Below the pieces are notes generated by a model. That model ran no database searches, was not told where the DNA came from, and saw nothing but the letters and a program-made list of their open reading frames with translations. From NCBI GenBank assembly GCA_963575645.1, contig OY754469.1, positions 42,800,753 through 42,864,752 on the forward strand: DNA of 64,000 bases, in the 5' to 3' direction. Below are positions 32,306 to 43,498 of this stretch, in pieces (positions within the stretch are counted from its first letter, which is position 1; each line of letters begins with the position of its first letter). The position numbers and the translations under genes are program-made. Source of the DNA: Xanthostigma xanthostigma. Lineage: Eukaryota; Arthropoda; Insecta; Raphidioptera; Raphidiidae.

Positions 32306-34026
32306 ATGAAGAGCCTTTTAGTTCTTTTGGCTGTCGTGGCAGTCGCATCTTCTGAAAAATATGAACACCCATTATCGGATGAATTTATTAAAAAAATTAA
32401 TGATCTTCACCCGACTTGGACAGCTGGCCGTAACTTTGCTCCAGACACATCAATGGACTACATTAATGCATTGATGGGTGCTTTACCAGAACCTGAAGAA
32501 ATCAAAAAAGCAATTCCCATTAAAAGTTATAATGTAAGAAAAAGCGATATTCCTGCCGAGTTTGATGCCAGAAAAGAATGGTCGAATTGCACAAGCATTA
32601 GCAAAATCAGCGACCAAGGTGGCTGTGGAGCATGTTGGGTATGGATGGAAGCATTAAGGCGCATAGAAATTAGTAAAATAAAATTCGTTACTGATGTACT
32701 CGTCATTGTTTCCTATTTCAGGCGTTTGGGGCTGTTGAAGCAATGACAGATCGTGTGTGCATTGCATCCAAAGGAAAGTATACTTTCCAATTTTCAGTCG
32801 AAAATGTTTTGGCTTGCTGTCCCAACTGCGGTTTTGGATGCAGTGGTGGTTTTCCTATTCAAGCTTGGATATATTGGTTGCAACAAGGAATTGTTAGTGG
32901 AGGACCATACGGATCGAATGAAGTGATTATCATAATTAATTTAAAGTTGAAAAATATTTTCAGAATTTTAATTTTTCCAATATACTTATTGTTCAAAATA
33001 GGGTTGTCAACCATACTCAATCCGACCTTGCCAGCATCATACAGAAGGTCCACGTCCACCATGCAGTTCTGAAAATGGAAAAACCCCAAAATGTCAGAAA
33101 GAATGCATATCCAACTTTGGGAATTCTTACGAAGCTGATATTCGTCACGGAGAAAGTGTATACCAAGTAGCAAATGATGCTTTGTCTATACAACAAGAAA
33201 TACTTATTAATGGACCTGTAGAAGCTACTTACACCGTATATGAAGATTTTCTCCATTATAAAAAGGGTAATTTCAATTTAGTTTTTAAATAAAAAATAAG
33301 TTATCCGTGGCATTACTAGTTTTTGATGTATGAAACATTTTAAAAAATAGCACTTGCAAGTACAAAGAAACATAAAAAACTGGTTTGAAAATAGTGACGG
33401 GGATGGCGTCCATGGTTAATATTATATTACCAATAATGGAAGATTAAAAAGGAAGAATCCTGGTGGCATAGGATCGATGAACAAAGCAAATACTGAAGGT
33501 TTTTATTGCATTTACCTTCAGTATTTGCTTTGTTCATCGATCCTATGGCACCAGGATTCTTCCTTTTTAATCTTCCAACATTTGAACAGGATCATCATCT
33601 CTCTAAATTATTAGAGTTATGTTTGACAATTATCAATAATCTTTTAATCTTTATAACATTTAAATTTGTTTGTTTCTTAAGTGTAATCAAAAACTGAAAA
33701 AAAACTATGTTGTGAAAATAATGCAGGGCATTAGTGTTGCCCAAAAAAAGTAGTAGTAGTCATTATGTATTTAAATATAACTGATTCAGCATTGTTTAAT
33801 TACAGGTGTTTATAAACATGTCACTGGATCAGTTAAAGGCGGTCATGCTGTTAAAATCATTGGTTGGGGCACAGAGAATGAAGTCCCATACTGGCTGGTC
33901 GCCAACTCTTGGAACAGTGACTGGGGTGACAAAGGCTTCTTCAAAATCCTCAGAGGAGAAAATCATTGCGGAATTGAAGGTGGTATCAGCGCTGGACGTC
34001 CAAATATGAACGATTTTATACAATGA
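32306..34026 (+). CDS. CtsB: Cathepsin B-like cysteine protease, 339 aa, four exons
   Basis: Coding exons are 32306-32638, 32722-32922, 33002-33266 and 33806-34026, all with GT-AG introns, summing to 1020 bases in frame. The product has a hydrophobic signal peptide (residues ~1-16) and a C1-type propeptide ([12 protein letters not shown] ... [11 protein letters not shown]). Mature enzyme starts near residue 82 ([11 protein letters not shown]). Catalytic Cys110 is in [12 protein letters not shown], with oxyanion Gln104, His280 in [11 protein letters not shown] and Asn300 in [10 protein letters not shown]. His190-His191 in [12 protein letters not shown] mark the occluding loop that gives cathepsin B its carboxydipeptidase activity. 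N94-C-T is a possible glycosylation site. Length is normal. It should act in lysosomes or the gut lumen. Insects often have several copies; no second copy is seen. All key residues are present, so it is probably functional. Confidence 0.93.
32639..32721 (+). other. Cathepsin B intron 1, 83 bp
   Basis: GTATGG to TTTCAG, phase 0. It separates the codon for Trp111, next to the catalytic Cys, from Ala112. Splicing restores [13 protein letters not shown], the expected family sequence. Confidence 0.85.
32923..33001 (+). other. Cathepsin B intron 2, 79 bp
   Basis: GTGATTAT to AAAATAG, phase 0. Splicing joins GGPYGSNE to [10 protein letters not shown], as expected just before the occluding loop. Confidence 0.85.
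33267..33805 (+). other. Cathepsin B intron 3, 539 bp
   Basis: GTAATT to TTACAG, phase 1. Splicing gives HYKKGVYKHV. It is much longer than the other two introns because it contains the palindrome at 33437-33577. Confidence 0.85.
33437..33577. mobile_element. Near-perfect palindrome inside cathepsin B intron 3
   Basis: Two 64-bp arms (33437-33500 and 33514-33577) differ at a single position and enclose a 13-base loop. The left arm starts TGGAAGATTAAAAAGGAAGA. Such identity implies a recent origin or conversion between arms. Transcribed in the intron, it would form a long stable hairpin. Confidence 0.85.
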
Positions 34027-34079
34027 TCATACAAATTTTAAATGTATCTATATCCTTACTATTTGGAAGATTTAATGAT

Positions 34080-34085
34080 AATAAA
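34080..34085 (+). terminator. Polyadenylation signal AATAAA for cathepsin B
   Basis: AATAAA occurs 54 bases after the stop codon. A second AATAAA at 34128-34133 lies at the edge of a repeat (GAAGATCCAAATCC), so either could be used. Confidence 0.55.
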
Positions 34086-34127
34086 TAGTTAATATTATTC
34101 ATTTTGAACACTTAATATTTTTTAAAT

Positions 34128-34285
34128 AATAAAGAAGATCCAAATCCGGACCGAAACATCATCTTGTGTTATATTGATTTGTTATTTTTTTATTTATTTT
34201 TTCTTTTTTATTTTTTGTCAATATATTGGTCTGAGAAAAATTGGTCGACAATTTTATTTATTTGAAGAGTTCTATTCAGACGTTA
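34128..34285 (+). repeat. Terminus of the GATCCAAATCCGGACC / GTCTGA repeat family
   Basis: GAAGATCCAAATCCGGACCG and AAAC are followed by T-rich sequence, then GGTCTGAGAAAAATTGGTCG and ACAATTTTATTTATTTGAAG. The same order is seen at 62955-63065 (plus) and 57613-57740 (minus). The GGACCGAAAC part is a degenerate hammerhead-like segment. The element abuts the 3' end of the cathepsin B gene. Confidence 0.6.
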
Positions 34286-34920
34286 ATCGAAGATTTGACT
34301 TAATATTTTTACTTTATTCAAGTCAAGAAAGAAAGAATAATAGTAATCATCAGATTGCAGCGAAAATCTTGTGACATAAGCAGCCTATTCAATAAATCTC
34401 TGTAAATAGTTTCGTAAGTATTTAGCTTTAGTTTGTGCAAATAACCAATGGGCTTAATGTTTCAACATAGTTATACCCAAACCACTAGGTAAACAAAGGC
34501 TCCCCTTCTATTACAAACAAGAAAATTATTCCGATCGAATAATTGTCAAATATGCTCTTCAAAGGTATGTCAATAGAATACTTCAAATTGAACTGACAAG
34601 AAGCTAGTATATTTTCGCATGATGTTAAAAGAACTATTTAAATAACAGTTATTGAACATGATTACTTATTTAATCGAAATCGGATGGCATTGATACACAC
34701 CATTATTTGTACTTAGGACAGTATAAATTTCGAATGCCATCCGATTTGAACAATTTTTAGTGTTTTTTTTACTTATTGTTGAAACAAAAGGGTATTCCGG
34801 CGACTTTGAGGGGTTGTTTCTCCGAAACTGCCCATCAGGATCGGATGGCAATTTTTTCCCAACGTTTGGTGGTGTCTATAATTAGTATGCTCACTAATTT
34901 TGAAGCGGTTGCCTTTACAT
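34286..34920. other. No gene recognised
   Basis: A phrase CGGATGGCATTGATACAC near 34680 is partly inverted near 34735 (GAATGCCATCCG) and repeated near 34839, suggesting a small decayed element. No coding evidence. Confidence 0.35.
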
Positions 34921-35634
34921 TTTTGACGTGATAACGTCTTATAAATTGATGAATCACCAATCTTATAAATTAATGAAACACCGGCTGCATGCACGAAAAA
35001 GTGTAACGTTCCTAACGTTCCGCCTGACCCTGTTCTCGAAAACGGCCCTAACGATTTGGATGAAATTTACTGAAAAGGGATTTTGGGGGGCAAAAAATCG
35101 TTTTAGCTAGGTCTCATCTCTCGAAAAAATCGTTTTCTTACAAATTTTATCATTATAAAAATCAATTTTTTGACGTATGAAAATACTTAAATATTGTAAG
35201 TAGGTTTTGGAATTTTATATAAACAATGAAACAATTGTTTTCAAAATATTATGACAGTTAATCTTTGAGACTTAAAATAAATACGAAATAAAGAAAGTTA
35301 AAAAAAACAATTATTATTATAGGTGGTGAGTAATTTTAATAAATAAAATTAACCTAAATTTGAAGCGAAAGATGCAATATCATAGATTCGAATTATTATA
35401 ATTATTATATGTAGAAGATAGGAGAAATAGAACATAAATTATTGACGTGATAACGTCTTATAAATTGATGAATCACGTCAATATAAAAAGATGAAACACC
35501 GGCTGCATGAACGAAAAAGTGTAACGTTCCTAACGTTCCGCCTGACCCTGTGCGTGATTATTAAATATGATATTCGAGCGGAATACGTTATCACGTAAAA
35601 CTATCGTCCGTAAACCGACTTTACAGACAACCAA
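34921..35634 (-). mobile_element. ACGTGATAACG family, long copy with duplicated terminus
   Basis: An inverse of the element at 43499-44066, sharing long blocks such as ATCGTTAGGGCCGTTTTCGA and AAGTCTCAAAGATTAACTGT. Unlike that copy, it has the CGTCAAAA-side terminus twice, at about 34921-35032 and again at about 35443-35553, followed by the opposite terminus with TACGTTATCACGTAAAACTA. One copy was probably inserted into, or recombined with, another. Non-coding. Confidence 0.75.
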
Positions 35635-36552
35635 TTTTTTTTTTAATTCGCTAGTGCAAAAACGGCCCGCGGGTTTCGGCTGGCAAAAAAATTTTATTAT
35701 ATAATTAGGGTATTTCCGTCAATGCTACCGCATTTTTATCCGGTTGCCTTGTCAAACATTTTTCGATTTTGCCCCACCCCCATATCGCCGCCATTTGGTG
35801 TCACTTTGGCCGCTACCAGGGGGCTCTGTACCACTCCAATACCGGCTTGCCGTGCCACTGCTTTGAATATTCGAATTGCAACATTTCGATTAAGAAAACC
35901 ATTCGATTATTCTCGAGACTGATCTAAACAATGTTGTACTCTCAATTGAAATTTATTAGTGCAGTTGTTAAGAAATGCGTTATTCGATGCATGAATTTAT
36001 GAGTGCATTTTGTAAAGATGCGAAGTCTTGCGTGTAATATTTATGGAATAGTTGAACCTGTTGTTTTTGTTCCAACCTTAACAGATTCGCTTCACTATAA
36101 TATTATATACTGGCCATTATAAGGCGAGCATAGTTGTAAATTATTACATTAGCATGTCAGTTGTCAGAATGCTGTATAATATAATCTGATAGAAACACAC
36201 TGTGCAATGCGTGCGTGTTCATATTTACACTCTGATCACAGAAACAATCAACCACGCTGCACGTACAAAGAACAAAACAACGGAAACAACTTCATTTAAA
36301 ACGAACTATAACCTCTTTGTTCAATAATCGACGAACAGTGATGAGCAATTCATCCGGCTACACTACAAAAAAAGAGACTATGTATTTTACACTACACACT
36401 ACAGAAGTTTAACATTGACCGTACATAATAGTGCCCTGTGCCATTAATCCTGTGGTAGAGGTAGGTAGAAGTAGTACCTACGTTTACGTGCAATTATCCT
36501 TCAAATTTCTTGGACTTATGTACACTCAGATTTTGAATTATCTCTGTAGGTA
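35635..36552. other. No gene recognised
   Basis: 35640-35930 is locally GC-richer (CGGCCCGCGGGTTTCGGCTG; CCCCACCCCCATATCGCCGC) and has a 66-codon frame without a recognised domain. The rest is AT-rich. Confidence 0.35.
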
Positions 36553-37037
36553 CATATACAGGATGTATCATAGAAAATCGTACATAGGGAAAACTCCATT
36601 GTGCAAATTAGTTAGGATCAACGATTACTTTGGCCACATATGAGAATGGGTACCATGGTAATGCTGACTAACCATTATTTAATAACAATAATTGCTAATA
36701 ATGAATAATTTGAAAAATCAATTAAAATAGATTCTTCAGTATTAAAAGAATTTATTTTTTTATTTAGAAAATATTTTTTTAATTAATGATTAAACCAAAC
36801 AAACAATTGAAATAAAAAATGAATGCAAATATTCAAAAAAACTTCCATTTTGATTAAGCAGTAGCTTAATCGGTTATAAAAACTTTGTGTCGCTTTGTTT
36901 AACATTACAGGAGAAATAGATTTCATTATTTAAACCATGGTAACGAGCTCTGAATAGAGGGCAAAGCAATCTCTGCTCTTAACTAATTTGTACTGTGTAC
37001 GTTTCCCTATGTACGGTTTCCTGTGATACACACTGTA
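36553..37037. mobile_element. ~485-bp element with long inverted ends
   Basis: The left end (TATACAGGATGTATCATAGA, CGTACATAGGGAAAACTCC, AAATTAGTTAGGATC) is matched in inverse at the right (about 36970-37037: TAACTAATTTGTACTGTG, TCCCTATGTACGGTTTCC, CACTGTATAGC). About 75 bp with moderate divergence. The centre is AT-rich and non-coding. Confidence 0.6.
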
Positions 37038-37481
37038 TAGCTAACGGCCTTAATAAAAAATAATATTTTCGACGTCAATATAATCTGAATAAAGCTTTGT
37101 TCACATTACCAGTTTCGTACAGTTCAGTATAAATGTTGCGAATTTTTTCTTATTAATTATTATCGATGGACACGATATCTAATATATGTTGACAAATAAA
37201 TCAATAGCCCGACAAACATTTCTAAATTTTACCCGACTACGGAAGAGTTATGAGTTTAGCAGTCTATGCTTGTATTTACGGATGTTCCATCGTGGCGCCT
37301 AAACTATTCATCCGATTTTGACAAATAAGGTGTCAATCGATTCGTTATTATGGCCCGGGTAACACAGAATACATTTATTTTTGAAGTTTGGTCCCAGGTG
37401 GGGAGATAATTGAAAAAAAAAATGTTCAAAAAAATTAATTTAAATAAAAAATAATTTAAATAAAAAATAAGTTCAATAACT
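37038..37481. other. AT-rich DNA, possible decayed AGCCCGACAAAC element
   Basis: AGCCCGACAAACATTTC near 37208 resembles the ends of the next element, and the segment to 37480 may be part of a larger version. No coding evidence. Confidence 0.35.
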
Positions 37482-37703
37482 AAAACCCGACTACTGAAAG
37501 TATGAAGATACCCGTGTGGTCTTATGACATATAATTATGAGGCCCCTCTAGATGTATAGCGTGATGTACTTTGCCCTAGAGCTTATGATCGCTTACTACT
37601 GTTAAAATGTAATGTTTTGTTAGGGTAGGTGGCATATGACTACGGCTATCCTCAGATGAGAATATGTTCTTGTTTCATACTTTTCAGTAGTCGGGCTTTA
37701 GAT
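37482..37703. mobile_element. ~220-bp miniature element, AAACCCGACTACTGAAAG ends
   Basis: Left end TAAAACCCGACTACTGAAAG then TATGAA, right end its near complement (TTCATACTTTTCAGTAGTCG then GGCTTTA). Arms of ~26 bp, non-coding centre. Confidence 0.7.
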
Positions 37704-38628
37704 TTTCAACTTATTTTTTTAAATATATTTTGTGTTCAAAAGATTTTTAAGAATTATTATTTTCTTTTTAAATGAAAGTTTAATGTTTATTTTAACGCTA
37801 TAGCGAACTAATTTAAGTATCTGTCGGCATTACTTTTGTTTGTCATTCACGAATTACGTTAAGAGTAACAGGGCTTCTCCCTGTTCTTGTTGCCGTTTCT
37901 CAAACATTTGAGACTGAGAAATGTCTCCTTTGATGTTCATCGGATTAATTAGTAAAAGACAAAATTGTGTTTGAACAATGGAGCATATTATCAAGTTAAA
38001 GACAGTCGCTCGCTTCTGTTGAATAAATCAGAAATTTCATGGAAGCACAAAGTGCAAATTTCTTCGTCACATTAATCAGCAAATATGGAGAGATTGTATA
38101 TTACAGACACTCGACAACTAAGATCATTAGCGATCATCACCAAATACAGTGTACACTTCATTATTTTAACGTCACTCGATATAACGACAAACTCCTTAAA
38201 ACGTCGAAATTACTTAACTCTAGTTGGTTTACCTTGTTGCTCATACCATACAAGATACACTAAATAACGACAAAAATACGTCATCATTAAGCAATAAACA
38301 GTACTTGTTTCATGTTTGTTATTTTGTTGCTTTGTTGTCGTAAAAACAATTTTTTGATGAAAAATGTATTATAAAGTATATAAAAGGGATCTACCGTATT
38401 AATTGAGAATAAAAAAAAAATTTCTAGTTAGCAACGGTTATACCACATTTTTTAATGAAAAAATATGGTAAGCCGTGTCCGAACACCACTTTAATTTTTT
38501 TCTGAAAGAAGGTTTGACATCTATTTTATGCATAAAAATTGGTCTGTCTGCGAAAAAATGTTTTTTACTTTGACAGACTTCATAAAAAAAAAATTTGAAA
38601 AGAAGTTTGACCCTGCAGGCCATCACTG
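37704..38628. other. No gene recognised
   Basis: Two overlapping plus-strand frames (38039-38267) are open in different frames and unlikely to be real. Nothing else is recognisable. Confidence 0.35.
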
Positions 38629-39188
38629 TAACTTCCCGCTATTTTCGAGTTCAAAACGCTCAAAAATATATAAAATATAGCAAGAAGTTTATTTTTTAGC
38701 TCTTCGAGCTCAAAAAAAAACACTGTTACGAAATTTTCGTTCACGATATCTCATGAACAAATGAACCGATTTTGATGCGATTTGCGGCAGTCGACGCAAT
38801 TTTTTAACCTAAAAAAGTAATTTATTACAGAAAAATCGATCTCATAGAAATTTTACGAGCAATTAAAAAAAAAACACTTTTTTACAAATTTTTCGTTCAC
38901 GGTATCTCGTGAACAAATGAACCGATTTTGATGCGGTTTGCGGAAATCGATGCAGTTTGTTAAGGAGAAGAGCTGATTAGATTTTGGAATTAATCGGATT
39001 AGTAGGTTAGAAAATATTTTACAAAAACAAATTTTTAAAAATTTTTGAAACTTGTTTTTTTAAGATTTCTCAAAATTTTTTGGGCCGAATCGTTTCAAAT
39101 TTTCAGGAAGTCTAAGTTCACCAAGATCACGTCAGATGCCGCAAACCGCGTTTCAGTCGGACACTCCGTTCAAAAGATATAAAAGGTT

Positions 39189-39224
<36 letters not shown>

Positions 39225-39388
39225 CCAATACAGCCCTACGGACATCATCGCCAAAATAGTTTCAATAGCTTCCTAGGACCTCAAAACGTCGAGATCTGGC
39301 GAAAACTCGATTTTCGAAAATCAGGGTGAAACCAATAACTTCCCGGTTTTTGAAAAATTTTTTTTTTTTTTTTTATAGTGGGAAGTTA
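38629..39388. mobile_element. 760-bp element with TAACTTCCCGCTAT ends
   Basis: Ends TAACTTCCCGCTAT (38629) and ATAGTGGGAAGTTA (39388) are inverted with one difference. Inside, a ~48-bp phrase with CGTTCACGATATCTCATGAA and CGATTTTGATGCGATTTGCG occurs twice (about 38740 and 38898). A CA microsatellite preceded by ACATACATACA lies near 39190, followed by GACCTCAAAACGTCGAGATC. That last combination is common in insect genomic repeats (from memory). No protein frame. Confidence 0.65.
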
Positions 39389-40164
39389 AAAATTATAACA
39401 AATGAAGTCTGACAAATTTATTAACAAAAATTGTTAGCCAGACAAATTTTTTCAAAAATGGTACATTATTTACTACAAATTGTATAAATTTCAAGCAGGT
39501 GTTTAGGAAAAAAAATCATGTTTTTTTTTTTAAATTCAAAAATTCATAAAAAATAAAAATTAACAAATGTTTACTAATCTGGCGGGCGTAACATGTTTCT
39601 TACATGTTTTTCAGCCATTTTCACTTTATAATTTTGAGGTGTTCGTAGGGGTAACTTTTTCTGTCATGGGAGCTTGGACTATAAACCTTGTCGATAATAT
39701 AATATATTTGCTAACACAGGTAGTGTGGCTTTATTAATGTGAAGTTAAGTTTGTTTTTGAACAATAAAACAGGTCTGTTTGCAATTTCTATTGTTGATTG
39801 ATTTGAATTAGAGACGACGCATTGTTGCATATTTATAGCCTGATTATCGTTGCATAGTTATAATATACAATTTGAAAAAGTGTGATTGTAACAATTGTCA
39901 TTTAGTTTTGACTATTTGTAACAGAATTCGCAATATTCACATGTCACAATTAATCCGCATCTGACATGTTTTAGATTCAGTTTGTGAGCATGCAGATGTG
40001 CGGCTTGTATCTCCCAGAGCCGCTGGTATCTCTTTGCGGTCTCCTGAGACACCAGCTATTATGCATATGTATGCATATACATAATATATACATAGATACA
40101 GCCCATGAATACACACGGGTGTAGCAAAAATATCTAATCATAGATCAGCCTCCTTCTTCCAGGT
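39389..40164. other. AT-rich DNA, no gene seen
   Basis: No feature could be supported. Confidence 0.4.
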
Positions 40165-40494
40165 ACAATACGCGCCACGGATCTAAAAAAAGGTTCGGAA
40201 GTTAGTCACAAACAGCGTCGCAAAGGCACATTTTAGAGCCGTTGAGACTCCCACCACCTCCCAGCTACCTGCACGGAACGTGCGCTCGTCGGTGATTGGC
40301 CGTGATCGCTCGTTGCCTTTGTCACTTGTCGCTTTCCTGCTTTAAAGTACCGTCGAGTACGCTATTGTCAAGTTGTTATTGTTGTTTTAGTTTTGTTGAG
40401 TTGCGAGTTTGTAGTTTTTCAACAGATTGTACAAGCGCAAGCCCGCATTCGCATCTAGCTTCCGAGCCTTTTAGATTCGTGGCACGTATTATAC
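40165..40494 (+). mobile_element. ~330-bp miniature element, copy 2 of the 25778 family
   Basis: Ends ACAATACGCGCCACGGATCT and GTGGCACGTATTATAC are inverted. The body includes GTCGGTGATTGGCCGTGATC and TTTCCTGCTTTAAAGTAC, shared with the copies at 47350 and 49132. The 72-codon frame recurs in those copies only because the element does. Confidence 0.85.
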
Positions 40495-42713
40495 TACGAA
40501 TATGCACCTTGTAAAAGCTACCTAAGTCCTTTGTTTTTGATACTAGAAATCTTATAACATAAAATTAATTTCAACAAATGTGCGTCTGTTTGATGTTTTA
40601 GGCGCGACTTGAGATTAAAGCATATTTTTTTCGAGCGCGGATTCATTACATTATTGATTTTTTGGCCTTTTTAATCACACTATATTATAGAACATTATTA
40701 TGTACAACGTTGCTAAAACAAGTAGGGTAGCTAATGACATCTGTAACTGTTTTACAATAATCGGCCGATCCCAACTAACCCCAATTTCTATTACGTATGC
40801 AATTGTTATTTTTATGTGATGATAGCAATTAATTTATTCATCTCTGTTCAATCAGCACAGACCCTATTTTAATAATATTATTTGTTCATGTTGAAACATA
40901 TCAAAAATATAATTACTAAAATGTAAACAGAAGATTTTATTGGAAATAAAAAAAATAGTTAAGATTCTAGGCGTTGTATCTTAGATATCTTAGAAATTAC
41001 TCTGAAAATAATCGTATGTGCTTTTCATTATTGAAATGATCATTGCATTTGTTATAAATTAAAAAAAAAAGGTTTTATGATAAATGTATTGTTTTAAAAA
41101 ATTTATCATTTGATTGATTTGTTATTAACAATATCATGATTAGAAGGAAACAGAAGTTGATACAAGTTAGGGGCATCGAACTTAATAATTTGGTTTGTAA
41201 ATAATATTTTGTTTGTAGATAATATAGATCATAAAGACATGGAGAACAAACGCCTTAAAGGCTTTCTATCAGCTTTCTTTGATGTGATATATCATTGAGT
41301 GCCGTGCTTTACGGTGCTCATCAGAAGATAGGATTGGTTTCCATAGATCAGGGCTGTGATTTTTTTTATTATTTCCAAAACATGTTAATGCAGGAGTTAA
41401 AGTTACTGCGTATACCAAGTACCGCAATCCATATTACCAATGTGCTTGAAAGAGACAACCATGAAATCGTTCCAACCTGACAAAAACTGATTTTAAATCT
41501 GGAATTTAAGGCTAGTTGATGAATAGGAACCGTGCGACACTCAAGTCTTTCAAGGCCGTAGGCAGGGGGGTGTTTTGGGGATTCAAACCCCCCCATTTTA
41601 TACACGCTCACTAAAATATGTTCGACTCTTTTTTTGGATCTGTGATACGATAATTGGATTCCACGTTTTTCGGAACGAGTAAAATCGAAATGTAATGCAT
41701 TGTTAATAAATTAAATGAATCATTAAACTCTTTCGTCGAAATCTACGTCGACTGCCTTTTAATTAAATTTATATTTATGTAAAATTATAATATATGTAGG
41801 ATGCTTATTTTCAAATAAAGTTATTATTTATTTTCTCTGGTCCAGAACTCGAATTTCTCGCTACGGCCTTGTGGTCTTCGCATTAGTTTCATAAAAATCC
41901 AGATCAACTGTGGCCAAAACCGCTCGAACACTTTATTTTTTAAACGTGCATTTTTACAGTCGTCCTTTTTTAGGCCACACTCCTTTCCAAAATGACGTCA
42001 TCGTCTTTGTTTATTAGTATCCTCCTCAATTTTTTTACAGACTAAGATATTAATTATAATAAAAGAGGCAGAATTTGATATACAGTATGTAAACACGTAA
42101 GGTGCACATAGGGAAATTAACATTGGGAAAAAATGACTGGATCAGAGTGAGCTTTGAAATCTTGTTTTTCAATTTGACAGATAATATTCTTTTGCAAAAT
42201 GAATGTGTATAAATCCACCTGTAATTATTTATTTTTATTGCTGCGATTAAATGTTTGAAACACTGCAAACCACAAAAGTATTATATTTTTATATGTACTC
42301 TGAAGTAATCAATTTTCTTCTTATTGTCCTTAGTTTAGCGTCGATAACACCCAATCCTTGAAACCTAGTATAGTAACAGTTGCTTTCTCGCGCTCTATGT
42401 GTATTTCTCTTTCCACCACGTTTCTCAGTAATCTCTCTTTGAAAACAAACTTGCAATTTGCTTTCTGTAATTCTCATTTTCATTTCAAATATACCTACAC
42501 TGTGTACAGTCGTGTATTAGCCCTTATACTTCTTTTGTTTCCAATAATTAGTCACATTATTCGTAAAATCGCTAGTTAATCCATAACGTTCAATTATTCG
42601 TTTCAATTAATATTTCATTCTTACATGTTTGTGTATACAATTATAAATTAACTAATATTTTTTTTTTAATTTTTCATCTATACTTTATAATTATTATTAT
42701 TAATATTAGACGA
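40495..42713. other. No gene recognised
   Basis: Several short frames (41295-41611, 42050-42579) have no recognisable domain. Around 41555-41600 a G/C-rich phrase (GGCAGGGGGGTGTTTTGGGG) resembles a common dispersed repeat. Otherwise AT-rich. Confidence 0.35.
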
Positions 42714-42900
42714 TGAAGGAAGGTTTTGGTTGAGGATCATAAATAAGCTATACCAATGTTACGCTAGTGGCTAACGTTTAGAAAGGCCCTGAAGATGACT
42801 ATAAATTCTTTGAAACGTTGGCCACTAGCGTAACATTAATAAAGCCTATTTATGATCCTCAACCGAAACCTTCCTTCATCGTAACATTCTATTGGATCAA
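42714..42900 (+). mobile_element. Short palindromic relative of the 15.5-kb element, with hammerhead-like core
   Basis: Arms start ACGATGAAGGAAGGTTTTGG and end in its complement around 42883, enclosing the sequence at 42785-42823 where GGCC, CTGAAGA, GAAAC and GTTGGCC occur in hammerhead order. The flank ATCC...ACTACTTTATGCTGA matches the flank of the 15.5-kb copy, so this is one family. Confidence 0.7.
42785..42823 (+). ncRNA. Hammerhead-like core, degenerate
   Basis: GGCC precedes CTGAAGA (42789-42795), and GAAAC (42812-42816) is followed by GTTGGCC, so GGCC/GGCC could form stem I. The expected stem II segment (GACTATAAATTCTTT) pairs poorly, so this copy is probably inactive. Confidence 0.35.
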
Positions 42901-42918
42901 AACTACTTTATGCTGAAG

Positions 42919-42964
42919 AGAGAGAGAGAGAGAGATTGTGAACAGCTGAGGTCATCAGCGTCTA
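42919..42964. mobile_element. 46-bp hairpin mini-insertion, copy 2
   Basis: An AG repeat followed by ATTGTGAACAGCTGAGGTCA and TCAGCGTCTATA, flanked by an exact 10-bp direct repeat TATGCTGAAG (42909-42918 and 42965-42974). The uninterrupted site is visible, inverted, at the related element's flank near 15485. It lacks the left half of the hairpin present in copy 1 (27251-27308). Confidence 0.65.
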
Positions 42965-42974
42965 TATATGCTGA

Positions 42975-43498
42975 AGACATTAATATTAGAAAGAAGAAAT
43001 GTTTGTAAGTTTGGATGTATAGGAGATAATCTTCAAAACTACCCATCCGATTACAAAATTTATTTCACCAATATTTAGAATAGATTTTCCAGATAAATAT
43101 AGGCTATATATTCATTGGCCAATTTCGTAAAAAACTAGTTGCCTGGTCCGGCAACTAGTTTTTAATAAATAGCAATACTCGATCTATACTAACTTATATA
43201 GGACGTTCTTTTAAAAATATAAATAAAAAAGAGTATAATTTAAAAATCTGATACACAATTGTTTTTTGTTTTAGCGTCGTAATCTATGTAAAAAATACTA
43301 CAAAAATGCCTATTTAAAAGCCTGCTCATAAAGGTACCCATGTTATTTAAGAGAGTAGTGCACAGTAGACCAGCACCTGCAGCCAGAAATCTACCATCAG
43401 CAATTTCTGCCTAGTCGTGCTGGACCGATCTAGTGTGCTAGTGCTGTGTCGTTTTCAATTAATAAATTTGTATTGATAAAACTACTTGAAAAAAAAAA
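42975..43498. repeat. Decayed repeat sharing TTTGGATGTATAGGAG phrase
   Basis: 43008-43110 (TTTGGATGTATAGGAGATAA, TATTTAGAATAGATTTTCC, ATAGGCTATATATTC) matches 49415-49520 in order. Both resemble interspersed repeat tails. The rest has no recognisable content. Confidence 0.45.

Noticed and set aside
39200..39225. Telomeric or satellite array
   Set aside because: Only a short CA microsatellite within a longer element; no TTAGG telomere repeats are seen.
40296..40514. Recurring frame beginning MAVIARCLCHLSLSC at 40.3, 47.5 and 49.2 kb
   Set aside because: It lies wholly inside copies of one miniature element and diverges or stops differently in each, so it is a repeat by-product.
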